Shown one piece after another: positions 32,032 to 41,239 of a stretch of 49,630 bases of DNA. This DNA is from Paracoccaceae bacterium. Lineage in GTDB: Bacteria > Pseudomonadota > Alphaproteobacteria > Rhodobacterales > Rhodobacteraceae. The notes under the pieces are model-generated. The model saw nothing but the letters and a program-made list of their open reading frames with translations. It did no database searches and was not told the origin of the DNA. The DNA is taken from contig JAKIUB010000021.1 of the NCBI GenBank assembly GCA_021647745.1, forward strand, positions 1-49,630. Direction: 5' to 3'. The position numbers were made by a program, and so were the translations under genes. Position 1 is the stretch's first letter; every line of letters starts with the position of its first letter.

Positions 32032-32203
32032 TTAGCCCTCGCAAAATCTGGTGGGGGAGCCGGCGGGTTTTGTGTGCATATATCTAGAAATGCCGGCGGT
32101 AACAGGCTGGGCGGCTGGCCAAGCCCGAATCAGTGGCAATAAAGGCAAAAGGCACATTTTTGGCTCCTTGAAGAGAGGGTCAGTATTGCTTAGGCTAGGC
32201 ATT

Positions 32204-33130
32204 ATGACAACCGCTTTCATCACCCACCCCGATGCGTTTTTTCACATAAACCCTGAAGGTCATGCCGAATGTGTGGCGCGCCTGGAGGTGATATCCGAGG
32301 CTACCCGCGGGCTTGATTTGCACCGCGTCAAAGCCCCGCTGGCAGATGATACCCCCATTTTGCGCGCCCACCCGCAAAGCTATATTGATGGCTTGGAGGC
32401 GCAGCTGCCCGCCAGCGGCCATGTGGCGCTTGACCCTGATACCTATCTTTCCCGCGGCTCGCTCGCCGCAGCGCGGCGCGGGGTGGGCGGTTTGATAAAT
32501 GCGGTGGATATGGTGTTGGATAGGGTGGCAGATAACGCTTTTGTTGCCATGCGCCCGCCCGGCCACCATGCCGAGCGCGAAAAGTCTATGGGGTTTTGCC
32601 TGTTTGGCAATGTCGCTATTGCTGCCCTGCACGCGCTTGATGCACGGGGGCTAAACCGTGTGGCGATCGTTGATTTTGATGTGCATCACGGCAATGGCAC
32701 TCAGGATATTATGTGGGATGAGCTGCGCATCCGGTTTTTTTCAAGTCACGAAATGCCGCTTTACCCCGGCAGTGGCGCGGCAGGTGAGTGTGGCGCCCAC
32801 GGGCAGATCATCAACATCCCGCTGCCCGCGCATAGCAGCGGCGCGCTCTACCGCGAAAAGCTGGAAGCGCTGATTCTTCCCGCGCTTGATGATTTTAAGC
32901 CGGAGCTTATTTTACTCTCTGCCGGTTTTGACGCCCACATCGATGATCCGCTGGCCAATCTTGACTGGTCGGATGAAGATTTTACCGAAATCACCCGCGC
33001 GTTGTGCCGGGTGGCGCAAAAACATTGCAACGGGCGGCTGGTATCGAGCCTTGAGGGGGGGTATAACCTTGATACATTGGGCGGGCTGGTGCGCGCTCAT
33101 ATCGAGATTTTGCAGGAGCATAGTGCATGA
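32204..33130 (+). CDS. histone deacetylase-like amidohydrolase
   Basis: 308 residues of the arginase/deacetylase fold. RPPGHHAE (His121-His122), DFDVHHGNGTQ (Asp157, Asp159, His161-162) and SAGFDAH near 241 supply the charge-relay histidines and zinc ligands of class II HDAC and acetylpolyamine amidohydrolases. The substrate may be an acetyl-lysine or an acetylpolyamine. The ATG at 32204 is chosen because upstream frames (to 32051) give a non-conserved extension. It overlaps xseB (ATGA), and the order HDAC-xseB-ispA-dxs is conserved in Rhodobacterales, yet no isoprenoid role is established for it. Confidence 0.9.
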   Translation: MTTAFITHPDAFFHINPEGHAECVARLEVISEATRGLDLHRVKAPLADDTPILRAHPQSYIDGLEAQLPASGHVALDPDTYLSRGSLAAARRGVGGLINAVDMVLDRVADNAFVAMRPPGHHAEREKSMGFCLFGNVAIAALHALDARGLNRVAIVDFDVHHGNGTQDIMWDELRIRFFSSHEMPLYPGSGAAGECGAHGQIINIPLPAHSSGALYREKLEALILPALDDFKPELILLSAGFDAHIDDPLANLDWSDEDFTEITRALCRVAQKHCNGRLVSSLEGGYNLDTLGGLVRAHIEILQEHSA

Positions 33131-33363
33131 GCAACGTGGATAAAATGAGCTTTGAAGACGCAATGGCTGAGCTGGAAACGCTGGTCGGGCAACTCGAATC
33201 GGGTGATGTGCCGCTGGAGCAGTCGATCAAGCTTTACGAACGCGGCGATGCGCTGAAAAAGCATTGCGAGAAAAAACTGGCCGAAGCCGAGGAAAAGGTT
33301 GCCCAGATCACCAAAGCCGCCGACGGCGTGGCAACCGGCGCCACCCCCGCAACCTATGACTGA
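33127..33363 (+). CDS. xseB: exodeoxyribonuclease VII small subunit
   Basis: 78 residues: MSFEDAMAELETLVGQLESG, then VPLEQSIKLYERGDALKKHCEKKLAEAEEKV, the XseB helical hairpin. It binds XseA to form the single-strand exonuclease VII. The start overlaps the HDAC stop and the end overlaps the ispA start by 8 nt. The xseB-ispA-dxs trio is widespread in proteobacteria. Confidence 0.95.
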   Translation: MSNVDKMSFEDAMAELETLVGQLESGDVPLEQSIKLYERGDALKKHCEKKLAEAEEKVAQITKAADGVATGATPATYD

Positions 33364-34216
33364 TTTCGAAGCCGCGCTGGCATCTGCCGCGACCAAGGTG
33401 GAGGCACGGCTTGAAGCGCTATTGCCACGCACAGGCCGCATTGCCGAGGCCATGCGCTATGCGGCGCTTTCAAACGGCAAGCGGTTGCGGGCATTTTTAG
33501 TGTTTGAAAGTGCGGGGCTGTTTGGGGGTGATGGCGCTGCCGATGCGGCGGCGGCGGTTGAATGTATTCATGCCTATTCGCTGGTGCATGATGACCTGCC
33601 AGCGATGGATAACGATGATTTACGCCGTGGCAAGCCGACATTACACATTAAATGGGATGAGGCCACGGCTGTGCTGGCTGGTGATGCGCTGCAAGCGCAA
33701 GCCTTTGATATTTTGGCGAATATGCAGGTGGCTGATAGCGCCAAGCTCGCCCTGATCGCCAGTATTGCCCATGCTTCCGGTGCAGAGGGCATGGTGTTGG
33801 GGCAGGATTATGACATTGCCGCCGAAACTGCCTCTGCCCCGCTGACGCTTGATCAGATCACCCGCCTGCAAGCGCTGAAAACCGGCGCACTGATCCGCTG
33901 GGCGGCTGGTGCCGGTGCGCTGTTGGCAGGCGGAAACCCTGCGCCGCTGCATGCCTATGCCGATGCGCTGGGCATTGCTTTTCAAATAAGAGATGACATT
34001 CTGGATGTGACCGGTAATGAAGCCACTACCGGCAAGCGTGTGCAAAAGGATGCGGCAGCGGGCAAGGCGACATTTGTCACGCTGCTGGGGCTGACCGGGG
34101 CCGAAGAACGCGCTGAATCACTTGTTGCGCAGGCAGTTGAGGCACTTGCCCCCTACGGCACGCGGGCCGACAACTTGCGCGCCGCCGCGCAATTTGCCAT
34201 AACCAGAACGGTTTAA
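33356..34216 (+). CDS. ispA: farnesyl diphosphate synthase (geranyltranstransferase)
   Basis: 286 residues. The first Asp-rich motif is HDDLPAMDNDD (Asp79, Asp80, Asp84) and the second is RDDILDVTG near 222-230, both binding Mg-diphosphate; the N-terminal GKRLRAFLV gives the diphosphate-binding Lys/Arg. It condenses IPP with DMAPP and GPP to make farnesyl diphosphate for quinones, undecaprenyl phosphate and other isoprenoids. The two residues before the first motif (Val-His rather than aromatic) set a short product. It is coupled to xseB, and dxs follows 9 nt later. Confidence 0.94.
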   Translation: MTDFEAALASAATKVEARLEALLPRTGRIAEAMRYAALSNGKRLRAFLVFESAGLFGGDGAADAAAAVECIHAYSLVHDDLPAMDNDDLRRGKPTLHIKWDEATAVLAGDALQAQAFDILANMQVADSAKLALIASIAHASGAEGMVLGQDYDIAAETASAPLTLDQITRLQALKTGALIRWAAGAGALLAGGNPAPLHAYADALGIAFQIRDDILDVTGNEATTGKRVQKDAAAGKATFVTLLGLTGAEERAESLVAQAVEALAPYGTRADNLRAAAQFAITRTV

Positions 34217-34225
34217 GGACAATTT

Positions 34226-36148
34226 ATGAACACGCCGCTACTTGATCTTGTTACCACACCTGCCGATATTCGGCACTTCAGCGATGCCGAGCTGCGTCAG
34301 CTGGCCGACGAATTGCGGGCCGAGACCATCTCTGCCGTATCAAAAACCGGTGGCCATCTGGGCGCCGGTCTGGGGGTGGTCGAGCTGACCGTGGCGCTGC
34401 ACGCAGTGTTTGACACCCCGCGCGACAAGTTGATCTGGGATGTTAGCCACCAGTGCTATCCGCATAAAATCCTAACCGGTCGGCGCGACCGGATGCAAAG
34501 CTTGCGTATGGGTGGTGGCATATCGGGCTTTACCAAACGCGCGGAATCTGCCTATGACCCGTTTGGCGCGGGGCACTCTGCCACCTCTATTTCTGCCGCT
34601 ACCGGCTTTGTGGCGGCACAAGGGCTGGGCGGTGCGCCAGCCCACGGGCTGGGCGACGCGATTGCGGTGATCGGTGATGGTTCTATTCCTGCCGGCATGG
34701 CCTTTGAGGGGCTAAACCACGCGGGTGACATGAAAAAACGCCTGTTTGTGGTGCTGAATGATAACGATATGTCGATCGCCCCGCCGGTGGGGGCGCTATC
34801 CGGTTATTTGTCGCGACTTTATGCCGAGGCCCCCTTTCAGGAGCTGAAATCGGCGGCCAAGGGCTTTGCCTCGCTACTGCCGCCGCCATTGCAAGACGGC
34901 GCACGCCGGGCCAAGGAAATGGTTAAATCCATGACCGTTGGCGGCACCTTGTTCGAGGAATTGGGGTTTTCATATGTCGGGCCTATTGATGGCCACGATA
35001 TGGATCAGCTGCTCAACGTGTTGCGCACGGTGCAAGCCCGTGCTGACGGGCCGGTGCTTATTCATGTGATCACCAAGAAGGGCAAGGGGTTTGCCCCTGC
35101 TGAAGGCGCGGCTGATCGTGGCCATGCGCGCGGCAAGTTTAATATTGCAACCGGCGAGGTGCAAAAATCCATTCCCAATGCGCCAAGCTATACCAGCGTG
35201 TTTGCCAAGGCGCTGCTGGCCGAGGCCAAGGCAGACCCGACCGTGGTCGGCATTACCGCCGCCATGCCCGACGGCACCGGTATGGATATTTTTGCCCGCC
35301 ATTTTCCCAACCGGATGTTTGATGTCGGTATGGCCGAGCAGCACGGGGTAACCTTTTCTGCCGGGCTGGCGGCGGGCGGCATGAAGCCGTTTTGTGCAAT
35401 TTACTCCACATTTTTGCAGCGGGGCTATGATCAGGTGGCACATGATGTTGCCATCCAGTCCCTGCCGGTACGCTTCGCGATTGACCGCGCCGGCCTGGTT
35501 GGTGCCGATGGTCCGACCCATGCAGGCAGCTTTGATATTGCCTTTTTGAGCAACCTGCCAAATTTTGTGGTGATGGCTGCGGCTGACGAGGGTGAGCTGA
35601 TGCATATGGTGGCTACGGCAGCCAGCATAAACGACCGCCCGAGCGCGTTTCGCTTTCCGCGCGGCGAGGGGGTGGGGGTTGAGCTTCCGGAGCGCGGCGA
35701 GGTGCTTGAAATCGGTAAGGGCCGTATTGTGCAACAAGGCGCGCGGGTGGCGATCCTGTCGCTGGGGACGCGGCTGGGTGAGTGCTTGAAGGCTGCCGAA
35801 AACCTGTCCGCGCGGGGCATTACCCCGACCATCGCCGATGCCCGTTTTGCCAAACCGCTTGACCGTAAGCTGGTGCTGGAACTGGCGGCAGACCACGAAG
35901 CGCTGATCACTATAGAGGAGGGCGCGGTTGGTGGCTTCGGCAGCCATGTTGCGCAGTTATTGGCCGATGAAGGTGTGTTCGATAGCGGGCTAAAGTTTCG
36001 CTCGATGACCCTGCCCGATATATTTATTGATCAGGATACCCCTGAGAACATGTATAAATCTGCCGGGCTTGATGCCGCCGCGATCGAGACCAAGGTGCTG
36101 GAAACCCTCGGCGTGGCCAGTCTTAAGCAAGCCGCTTCAGGTATATAG
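34226..36148 (+). CDS. dxs: 1-deoxy-D-xylulose-5-phosphate synthase
   Basis: 640 residues. TPP binding is by GDGSIPAGMAFEGLNHAGDM to VLNDNDMSI (the GDG-to-NDN motif, about residues 151-185); the second domain has the catalytic-Glu segment MFDVGMAEQHGVTFSAGLA, and DRAGLVGADGPTHAG lies near 420. It joins pyruvate and glyceraldehyde-3-phosphate, the first step of the MEP pathway that feeds ispA. The GDGSIP segment differs slightly from the usual GDGALTAG wording but keeps all TPP contacts. The 3' end overlaps the convergent aminopeptidase gene by 12 nt. Confidence 0.96.
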   Translation: MNTPLLDLVTTPADIRHFSDAELRQLADELRAETISAVSKTGGHLGAGLGVVELTVALHAVFDTPRDKLIWDVSHQCYPHKILTGRRDRMQSLRMGGGISGFTKRAESAYDPFGAGHSATSISAATGFVAAQGLGGAPAHGLGDAIAVIGDGSIPAGMAFEGLNHAGDMKKRLFVVLNDNDMSIAPPVGALSGYLSRLYAEAPFQELKSAAKGFASLLPPPLQDGARRAKEMVKSMTVGGTLFEELGFSYVGPIDGHDMDQLLNVLRTVQARADGPVLIHVITKKGKGFAPAEGAADRGHARGKFNIATGEVQKSIPNAPSYTSVFAKALLAEAKADPTVVGITAAMPDGTGMDIFARHFPNRMFDVGMAEQHGVTFSAGLAAGGMKPFCAIYSTFLQRGYDQVAHDVAIQSLPVRFAIDRAGLVGADGPTHAGSFDIAFLSNLPNFVVMAAADEGELMHMVATAASINDRPSAFRFPRGEGVGVELPERGEVLEIGKGRIVQQGARVAILSLGTRLGECLKAAENLSARGITPTIADARFAKPLDRKLVLELAADHEALITIEEGAVGGFGSHVAQLLADEGVFDSGLKFRSMTLPDIFIDQDTPENMYKSAGLDAAAIETKVLETLGVASLKQAASGI

Positions 36149-37519
36149 CTCCTCAATTACTGCTAACAGAGCACGCCCACCTTGCGCTTCGCCCCCTTTG
36201 GGGCGGGCAGGGCGGCTTTCGGGCACCCAGCCATAAATATCAAAATGAACGAATTGCGTGGTGTTTTCAACAAAACGGCGCAAAAATAAAGCAGCGGTAA
36301 TCGATCCGGCCATGCCGCCTTTGGGGGCGTTGTCCAGATCGGCAATGCCCGGCTCGATCTGGCGCTCGTAGCCATCCCAAAAAGGCATCCGCCACAGGGG
36401 GTCGGCCACGGCACGGGCCGCGCGGCTAATCCGGTGAGCCAGCGCCCCGTCATCGGTATAAAACGGCGGCAAATCGGCGCCGAGCGCCACTCTCGCCGCA
36501 CCGGTCAGTGTGGCCATAGAGATCAGCAGATCGGGGGATTCCTCATCCGCCATTGCCAGCGCGTCGGCCAGCACCAGGCGCCCTTCGGCATCGGTATTGT
36601 TGTTTTCAATTGTAAGCCCCTTGCGCGAGCGCAAAATATCACCGGGACGAAAGGCGCTGGCTGAAATGGCGTTTTCAACCGCCGGCACCAGCACCCGCAA
36701 GCGCACCCGCAGGCCGAGGCTCATGATCATATGCGCCAGCCCCAATACATTTGCCGCCCCGCCCATGTCCTTTTTCATTATTCCCATCGAGGCCCCGGGC
36801 TTGATATTCAGTCCGCCGGTATCAAAGCACACACCTTTGCCAACAAGTGTGAGCTTGGGGGCGCTCTCGTCTCCCCATATCATATCGAGCAGGCGGGGGG
36901 GCTGCTCCGCCGCGCGGCCCACGGTATGGATGAGCGGCAGGTTTTCCTTCAGCAAATCAGCACCGATAATCGCGCTTGCCTTGGCCTTGTGCCGTTTGGC
37001 CAGCGCCATGAAGGCCGCTTCAAGCGCCTCCGGTCCCATATCGCTGGCAGGAGTGTTTATCAGGTCGCGGGTCAGGAATGTTGCCTCGGCTTTTAGCTCA
37101 ATCCGCGCGGCATCCAACCCTTGAGGGCAGACGAGGCGGGCATGTTGCTCTGGTTGTTCTTTATATTTATCAAAGCGATAACCTCCCAATAGCCAGGCTA
37201 GCGCGGCTTCTTCCAGCTCGTCTTTCCCCAATCCGCTTTCTATCCGGTAGTCACCCTCGGGGAGCTTGTCGGCAATGCCGGCAAAGTGAAACCAGCCCTG
37301 ATCGCGGGCTGTCCTGTCGCCCCAACCTGCGAGTACGGCCAAGATCGAGCCATCAGGCGCAGGGATCAGGGCTACTTGCCCAAGCTTGGCGGCAAACCCG
37401 CCCGCATCCACCCAGTTGCGCGCGGCAATCTCGAGCTGCTCAAGGGCTTGGGGAAGTGACTTTGTTGTCACGACATAAATAGGAACGGTTTTTTCGGCGG
37501 TTGAAAAACGGGGGGGCAT
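36137..37519 (-). CDS. leucyl aminopeptidase family protein (M17)
   Basis: 460 residues. The C-terminal catalytic domain has VGKGVCFDTGGLNIKPG (Lys228, Asp233), MKKDMGGAANVLG (Asp251) and NTDAEGRLVLADAL (Asp and Glu near 312-314, Arg of the bicarbonate site); these hold two metal ions. M17 enzymes remove N-terminal residues, and several also bind DNA (PepA). This form is shorter at the N-terminus than E. coli PepA (about 500 residues). It is cytosolic. The gene converges on dxs with a 12-nt overlap and has a small unknown gene upstream on the same strand. Confidence 0.92.
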   Translation of the reverse strand: MPPRFSTAEKTVPIYVVTTKSLPQALEQLEIAARNWVDAGGFAAKLGQVALIPAPDGSILAVLAGWGDRTARDQGWFHFAGIADKLPEGDYRIESGLGKDELEEAALAWLLGGYRFDKYKEQPEQHARLVCPQGLDAARIELKAEATFLTRDLINTPASDMGPEALEAAFMALAKRHKAKASAIIGADLLKENLPLIHTVGRAAEQPPRLLDMIWGDESAPKLTLVGKGVCFDTGGLNIKPGASMGIMKKDMGGAANVLGLAHMIMSLGLRVRLRVLVPAVENAISASAFRPGDILRSRKGLTIENNNTDAEGRLVLADALAMADEESPDLLISMATLTGAARVALGADLPPFYTDDGALAHRISRAARAVADPLWRMPFWDGYERQIEPGIADLDNAPKGGMAGSITAALFLRRFVENTTQFVHFDIYGWVPESRPARPKGGEAQGGRALLAVIEELYT

Positions 37520-37596
37520 CGGCTGTCCTTTCAGGTTGATAAAACCTCACCCCGATAGCAACAAATTGCAACCCCTATGGCGCATGAAATTGCCCC

Positions 37597-37977
37597 TTAT
37601 GGCGCACGGGCGTCGAATTCGATAATCGAAAAAAGCGAGTGCTCGGCCATGCGGGCGAGACGCACCGAAACGGCCGACAGGGCGGTATAATCGCGCCGCG
37701 CCGCGCACCCCTTGGCCGCCGCTGCCACCTGGGTCACCCCTTGCAGGCCGATTTGCCGCGCCACAATATCTATCTTGGTGCATTGTTGTTGCGCGGTAAT
37801 AAAATCCCGATCGCGGGCGCTATTCATCAGGGAGGTGATCCTTTCAGTCAGAGAAAAAACCACATCCTCCACGATCTCCTGATAGCGCTGCGCACCTACC
37901 GATGATTTTAGCGCGTCGACAATTTTAAAATCCACATAGCCTTGCTCGGCTACTGTTAGGTGAAACACCTGCTCCAT
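37597..37977 (-). CDS. small protein, degenerate HPt-like helical bundle (unrecognised)
   Basis: 126 residues, all predicted helical, no signal peptide. I do not recognise a named family. The second half, VARQIGLQGVTQVAAAAKGC to LARMAEHSLFSIIEF, follows the helix pattern of histidine phosphotransfer domains, but where HPt proteins have HxxKG this has IGLQG, so no phosphorylatable His is present. It may be an inactive HPt relative acting as a binding protein. The ATG at 37977 has GGGAG 7 nt upstream; a longer frame to 38019 has no ribosome site. The aminopeptidase gene follows 77 nt downstream. Confidence 0.7.
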   Translation of the reverse strand: MEQVFHLTVAEQGYVDFKIVDALKSSVGAQRYQEIVEDVVFSLTERITSLMNSARDRDFITAQQQCTKIDIVARQIGLQGVTQVAAAAKGCAARRDYTALSAVSVRLARMAEHSLFSIIEFDARAP

Positions 37978-38365
37978 CCCGATACTCCCGTTAATCCCGT
38001 GTGCAAGATTAGAACGCAAGGCTAAACAATATCTTAGCGCGGGCGGCGCGTAGTGCGGTATTTTTTAGTAACCCTAATGATGGATTAACACTGTAAGACC
38101 ATCAAGCCGACCACGGGCTTTGATCGTGGCTGTCCTGACCTATTGGTAATCGTGAATGCTCTGGTGGCAACAACCAGCTCTGGCGGGCAAATAAAATACA
38201 GTTTCCTGGCCCAACGAGACTATGGCCGAAAAGCTATTATTTAAATCGAGAGGCTATATTCGGGTTGACGAGAAATATTTCTTGCAGAGTCCGCAAAACA
38301 CTGACAATTTGTTAGCGTTATATAAATGTATGCCGTAAAGTTTGCGGCAACAACAGGAGACCAAC
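37978..38365. other. divergent intergenic region before TRAP 2
   Basis: 388 bp separating the small minus-strand gene from the second dctP. It contains short dyads (for example CCACG / CGTGG at about 38110-38128) and an imperfect repeat of the TAACCC / GGATTA kind near 38072. No clear sigma-70 pair with correct spacing was found, although TTATATAAA at about 38316-38324 is a possible -10 region. No gene is supported. Confidence 0.4.
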
Positions 38366-39334
38366 ATGAAAATGATCCATTTTGCGGCTTTTGCCGTTGG
38401 GCTGACCTTGGCCACACCAACCCTTGCTCAAGAAACATGGGATATGCCGACGCCATATGGCGACAGCACTTTCCATACCGTCAATATTGCCCAATTTGCT
38501 ACCGACGTAGCGTCTGCCTCCGATGGCGGGTTGAGCATCACGGTGCATTCTGCCGGTTCGCTATTTCCGCATCCGGAAATCAAAAACGCCATCCGCTCAC
38601 GGCAAGTGCCATTGGGCGAGTTTTTCCTCTCGCGGCTATCCAACGAAGATCTGGCCTTTGGCATCGATAGCCAGCCGTTCCTTGCCACCAGTTATGAAGA
38701 TGGCGAAAAGCTTTGGGCCGCACAGCGTCCGGTGATTGACGCGCTTTTGGCAGAGCAAGGTTTGAAAGTGCTGTTCGCGGTGCCATGGCCGGCACAAGGG
38801 CTTTATACAAACGGTGAAATCAAAACCGTCGATGATTTGTCTGGTCTACGCTTTCGTGCGTATAACGTCGCGCTGGAAGAATTTGCAACCTTGGCTGGCG
38901 CATCACCGGTTCAAGTAGAAGCCCCGAATATCCCGCAGGCTTTTGCTACTGGTCAGGTTGAAGCAATGATTACTTCGCCTTCGACTGGCGCCAATTCCAA
39001 AGCATGGGATTTTGTCACGCACTACACCCAGATTGACGCATGGCTGCCCAAAAATATCGTTGTGGTCAACCAACGCGCGTTTGATGCGCTTTCGGCTGAT
39101 ATTCAGGCCGCTGTGATGGAAGCAGCTGCCGCAGCTGAAACACGTGGTTGGGAAATGTCCAAGGCCGAGGCCGCAACCAAAACCCAGATCATGGCCGACA
39201 GCGGTATGATCATCGTGTCTCCTTCGCCTGAACTGGTGGCAGGATTGCAAGCCATTGGTGCAGAAATGCTGGAAAACTGGAAGGCTGAAGCATCAGAAGA
39301 TGCGCTGTCAATCCTGAGCGCCTATAGCGAATAA
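38366..39334 (+). CDS. TRAP transporter substrate-binding protein (DctP family), system 2
   Basis: 322 residues with signal peptide MKMIHFAAFAVGLTLATPTLA (cut near 21-22). The carboxylate-binding Arg is expected in DLSGLRFRAYN (about 158-168), and the ligand-side segment TGQVEAMITSPSTGANSKAW follows. It belongs to the DctP family but to a different branch from the protein at 1842; it lacks the TakP-like GFYKxAKY element. AGGAG lies 6 nt before the chosen ATG; an in-frame start at 38342 gives a longer, non-cleavable N-terminus. The ligand is an unknown organic acid. A strong terminator-like hairpin follows. Confidence 0.88.
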   Translation: MKMIHFAAFAVGLTLATPTLAQETWDMPTPYGDSTFHTVNIAQFATDVASASDGGLSITVHSAGSLFPHPEIKNAIRSRQVPLGEFFLSRLSNEDLAFGIDSQPFLATSYEDGEKLWAAQRPVIDALLAEQGLKVLFAVPWPAQGLYTNGEIKTVDDLSGLRFRAYNVALEEFATLAGASPVQVEAPNIPQAFATGQVEAMITSPSTGANSKAWDFVTHYTQIDAWLPKNIVVVNQRAFDALSADIQAAVMEAAAAAETRGWEMSKAEAATKTQIMADSGMIIVSPSPELVAGLQAIGAEMLENWKAEASEDALSILSAYSE

Positions 39335-39340
39335 TCCAAC

Positions 39341-39370
39341 GGCCCGCGCCGGTTTTGGCGCGGGCCTTTT
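39341..39370 (+). terminator. intrinsic terminator/attenuator between dctP and dctQ (TRAP 2)
   Basis: GGCCCGCGCC (39341-39350) and GGCGCGGGCC (39357-39366) form a perfect 10-bp stem with a GGTTTT loop, then TTTT. It begins 7 nt after the dctP stop and ends 13 nt before the dctQ start. Confidence 0.8.
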
Positions 39371-39382
39371 CATGGGGCTGAC

Positions 39383-39907
39383 ATGCGTCGATTTCTCGAT
39401 ACACTCTATAAACTTGCGGGGGCCATTGCGGCCCTTTCTATTCTGGGCATCTGCCTTGTGGTCTCCGCTCAGGTGATACTGAATATCGCGGCGCGGATCG
39501 GTGGGCCGGGCTGGTCTTATACCATTCCGTCTTATGCGGATTTTTCCGGGTTCTTTCTGGCTACGGCATCGTTTATGGCGTTGGCCTATACGCTGCGGGC
39601 CGGTGGGCATATCAGGGTTAATCTGCTGGTCGGGGCCTTGCCCAAACGCCCGCGCTGGATGCTGGAGATGCTGGCGCTTTCAATTGGTGCCATGATGGCC
39701 GGATATGCCACCTATTATGCTGGATCCTTGCTGGAAGAGAGCTATAGATACGGTGATATGTCTCCCGGAATTATTGCCATCCCCTTGTGGATACCACAAA
39801 TGAGCATGGTCGCTGGTCTGGGCCTTTTGACGATCGCTTTTGTTGACACCCTTATTGAGGCGCTTATTGCCCGCGCACCTATTTTATCTGATGAAGGGAT
39901 CGAGTAG
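39383..39907 (+). CDS. TRAP transporter small permease (DctQ), system 2
   Basis: 174 residues, the usual DctQ length, with four hydrophobic helices at about 10-33, 48-66, 88-108 and 133-153. The N-terminal MRRFLDTLYKLAGAIAALSI and the Trp/Ser-rich first loop are typical. It joins DctM and contacts the binding protein. dctM follows 3 nt after its stop. Confidence 0.88.
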   Translation: MRRFLDTLYKLAGAIAALSILGICLVVSAQVILNIAARIGGPGWSYTIPSYADFSGFFLATASFMALAYTLRAGGHIRVNLLVGALPKRPRWMLEMLALSIGAMMAGYATYYAGSLLEESYRYGDMSPGIIAIPLWIPQMSMVAGLGLLTIAFVDTLIEALIARAPILSDEGIE

Positions 39908-39910
39908 ACT

Positions 39911-41212
39911 ATGTCTGATCCAATGGTTTTTTCAATCCTGCTGGGGTTGCTGCTGTTATTGCTGGCTGCCGGGGTCTGGGTGGCGGTGGCGCTGATTATT
40001 ATGGCATTTGTGGCCATTGCTGTGTTTGCAAATGCGCCCGAGGGGCTGGTGCTGGCCACCACGCTCTGGGGCCACAGCTATAGCTGGCCGCTTGCGGCGT
40101 TACCGCTGTTTATTCTGATGGGTGAAATATTACTGCGCTCAAAACTATCCGAGGACATGTTTTCCGGCCTTGCGCCATGGTTGGGCCGGGTGCCCGGGCG
40201 GTTGCTGCATGTCAACATTCTGGGCTGCGCGATATTCGCGGCTGTATCAGGTTCTTCAGCCGCAACGGCGGCAACCATTGGCCGGATGTCAGTGCCCGAG
40301 CTGAAGCGGCGCGGCTATCCTGAAAAGCTGATATTGGGCACATTAGCCGGTTCGGCCACACTAGGATTGCTTATCCCGCCTTCGATCATTTTGATCGTTT
40401 ACGGCGTGGCAACCGAGCAATCTATCGCGCGGCTCTTTGTGGCCGGTATTTTGCCGGGCCTGATGCTGGTGTCGCTGTTTGTCGCGTATGTGGCCTTTGT
40501 GGCGTGGCGTAACCCCGCCAGTATTCCCGAGGAAACCACACGCTATACATTGCGGGAAAAGCTGTATGCCTCGCGCCGGTTACTGCCGGTGATGCTGCTG
40601 ATTGCTGGCGTTATCGGGTCTATCTATACGGGTGTAGCTTCGCCGACAGATGCGGCCGCGCTCGGGGTGCTGCTGGCTACGGTTTTGGCGGTGCTTACCG
40701 GTAATTTCGGGGTCAAAACCTTTATTGATGCCTTGATGTCGGCTACCAAAACTTCGGCGATGATCGCCTTTATTTTGCTGGGCGCGGCGTTTCTTTCGAT
40801 CTCTATGGGTTTTACCGGCATTCCGCGCAATCTAGCCGCATGGATCGCCACGTTCGAGCTTTCACCCTATGCATTGCTGGCGGCGCTGACAGTGTTTTTT
40901 GTTATTCTAGGCTGTTTTCTTGATGGTATTTCGGTGGTGGTCCTGACCACCTCGATTATCCTGCCAATGGTAGAAGCCGCGGGGATCGACCCGCTCTGGT
41001 TTGGTATTTATCTGGTGCTGGTGGTGGAAATGAGCCAGATCACCCCGCCGGTGGGCTTTAACCTGTTTGTAATACAGGGGCTGACTGGGGTGAATATTTT
41101 ACGTGTAGCAATGGCGGCACTACCATTTTTCTTCCTCCTGTTGTTTGGTGCGTTGATTATAACCGTATTTCCTGCTGTAGTTACATATCTGCCCAATGCG
41201 ATGGGGAATTAG
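39911..41212 (+). CDS. TRAP transporter large permease (DctM), system 2
   Basis: 433 residues, polytopic, standard DctM length. The two inverted-repeat hallmarks are GSATLGLLIPPSIILIVYGV (about residues 148-167) and MSQITPPVGFNLFVIQGL (about 376-393). It carries the ligand with sodium. It is shorter than the DctM of system 1, which has an extended first loop. An inverted repeat (41217-41239) follows the stop. Confidence 0.92.
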   Translation: MSDPMVFSILLGLLLLLLAAGVWVAVALIIMAFVAIAVFANAPEGLVLATTLWGHSYSWPLAALPLFILMGEILLRSKLSEDMFSGLAPWLGRVPGRLLHVNILGCAIFAAVSGSSAATAATIGRMSVPELKRRGYPEKLILGTLAGSATLGLLIPPSIILIVYGVATEQSIARLFVAGILPGLMLVSLFVAYVAFVAWRNPASIPEETTRYTLREKLYASRRLLPVMLLIAGVIGSIYTGVASPTDAAALGVLLATVLAVLTGNFGVKTFIDALMSATKTSAMIAFILLGAAFLSISMGFTGIPRNLAAWIATFELSPYALLAALTVFFVILGCFLDGISVVVLTTSIILPMVEAAGIDPLWFGIYLVLVVEMSQITPPVGFNLFVIQGLTGVNILRVAMAALPFFFLLLFGALIITVFPAVVTYLPNAMGN

Positions 41213-41216
41213 ATGT

Positions 41217-41239
41217 TGACGCGCCAGGACGGCGCGTCA
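41217..41239 (+). repeat. 9-bp perfect hairpin after TRAP 2
   Basis: TGACGCGCC (41217-41225) and GGCGCGTCA (41231-41239) pair perfectly around AGGAC. No U-run follows directly (the next T-run is 13 nt on), so it may be a Rho-assisted end or a 3' stabiliser of the TRAP 2 message. Confidence 0.55.

Noticed and set aside
34970..35947. A 325-codon minus-strand frame inside dxs
   Set aside because: It is antisense to the conserved TPP and transketolase regions of dxs and shows no family resemblance.
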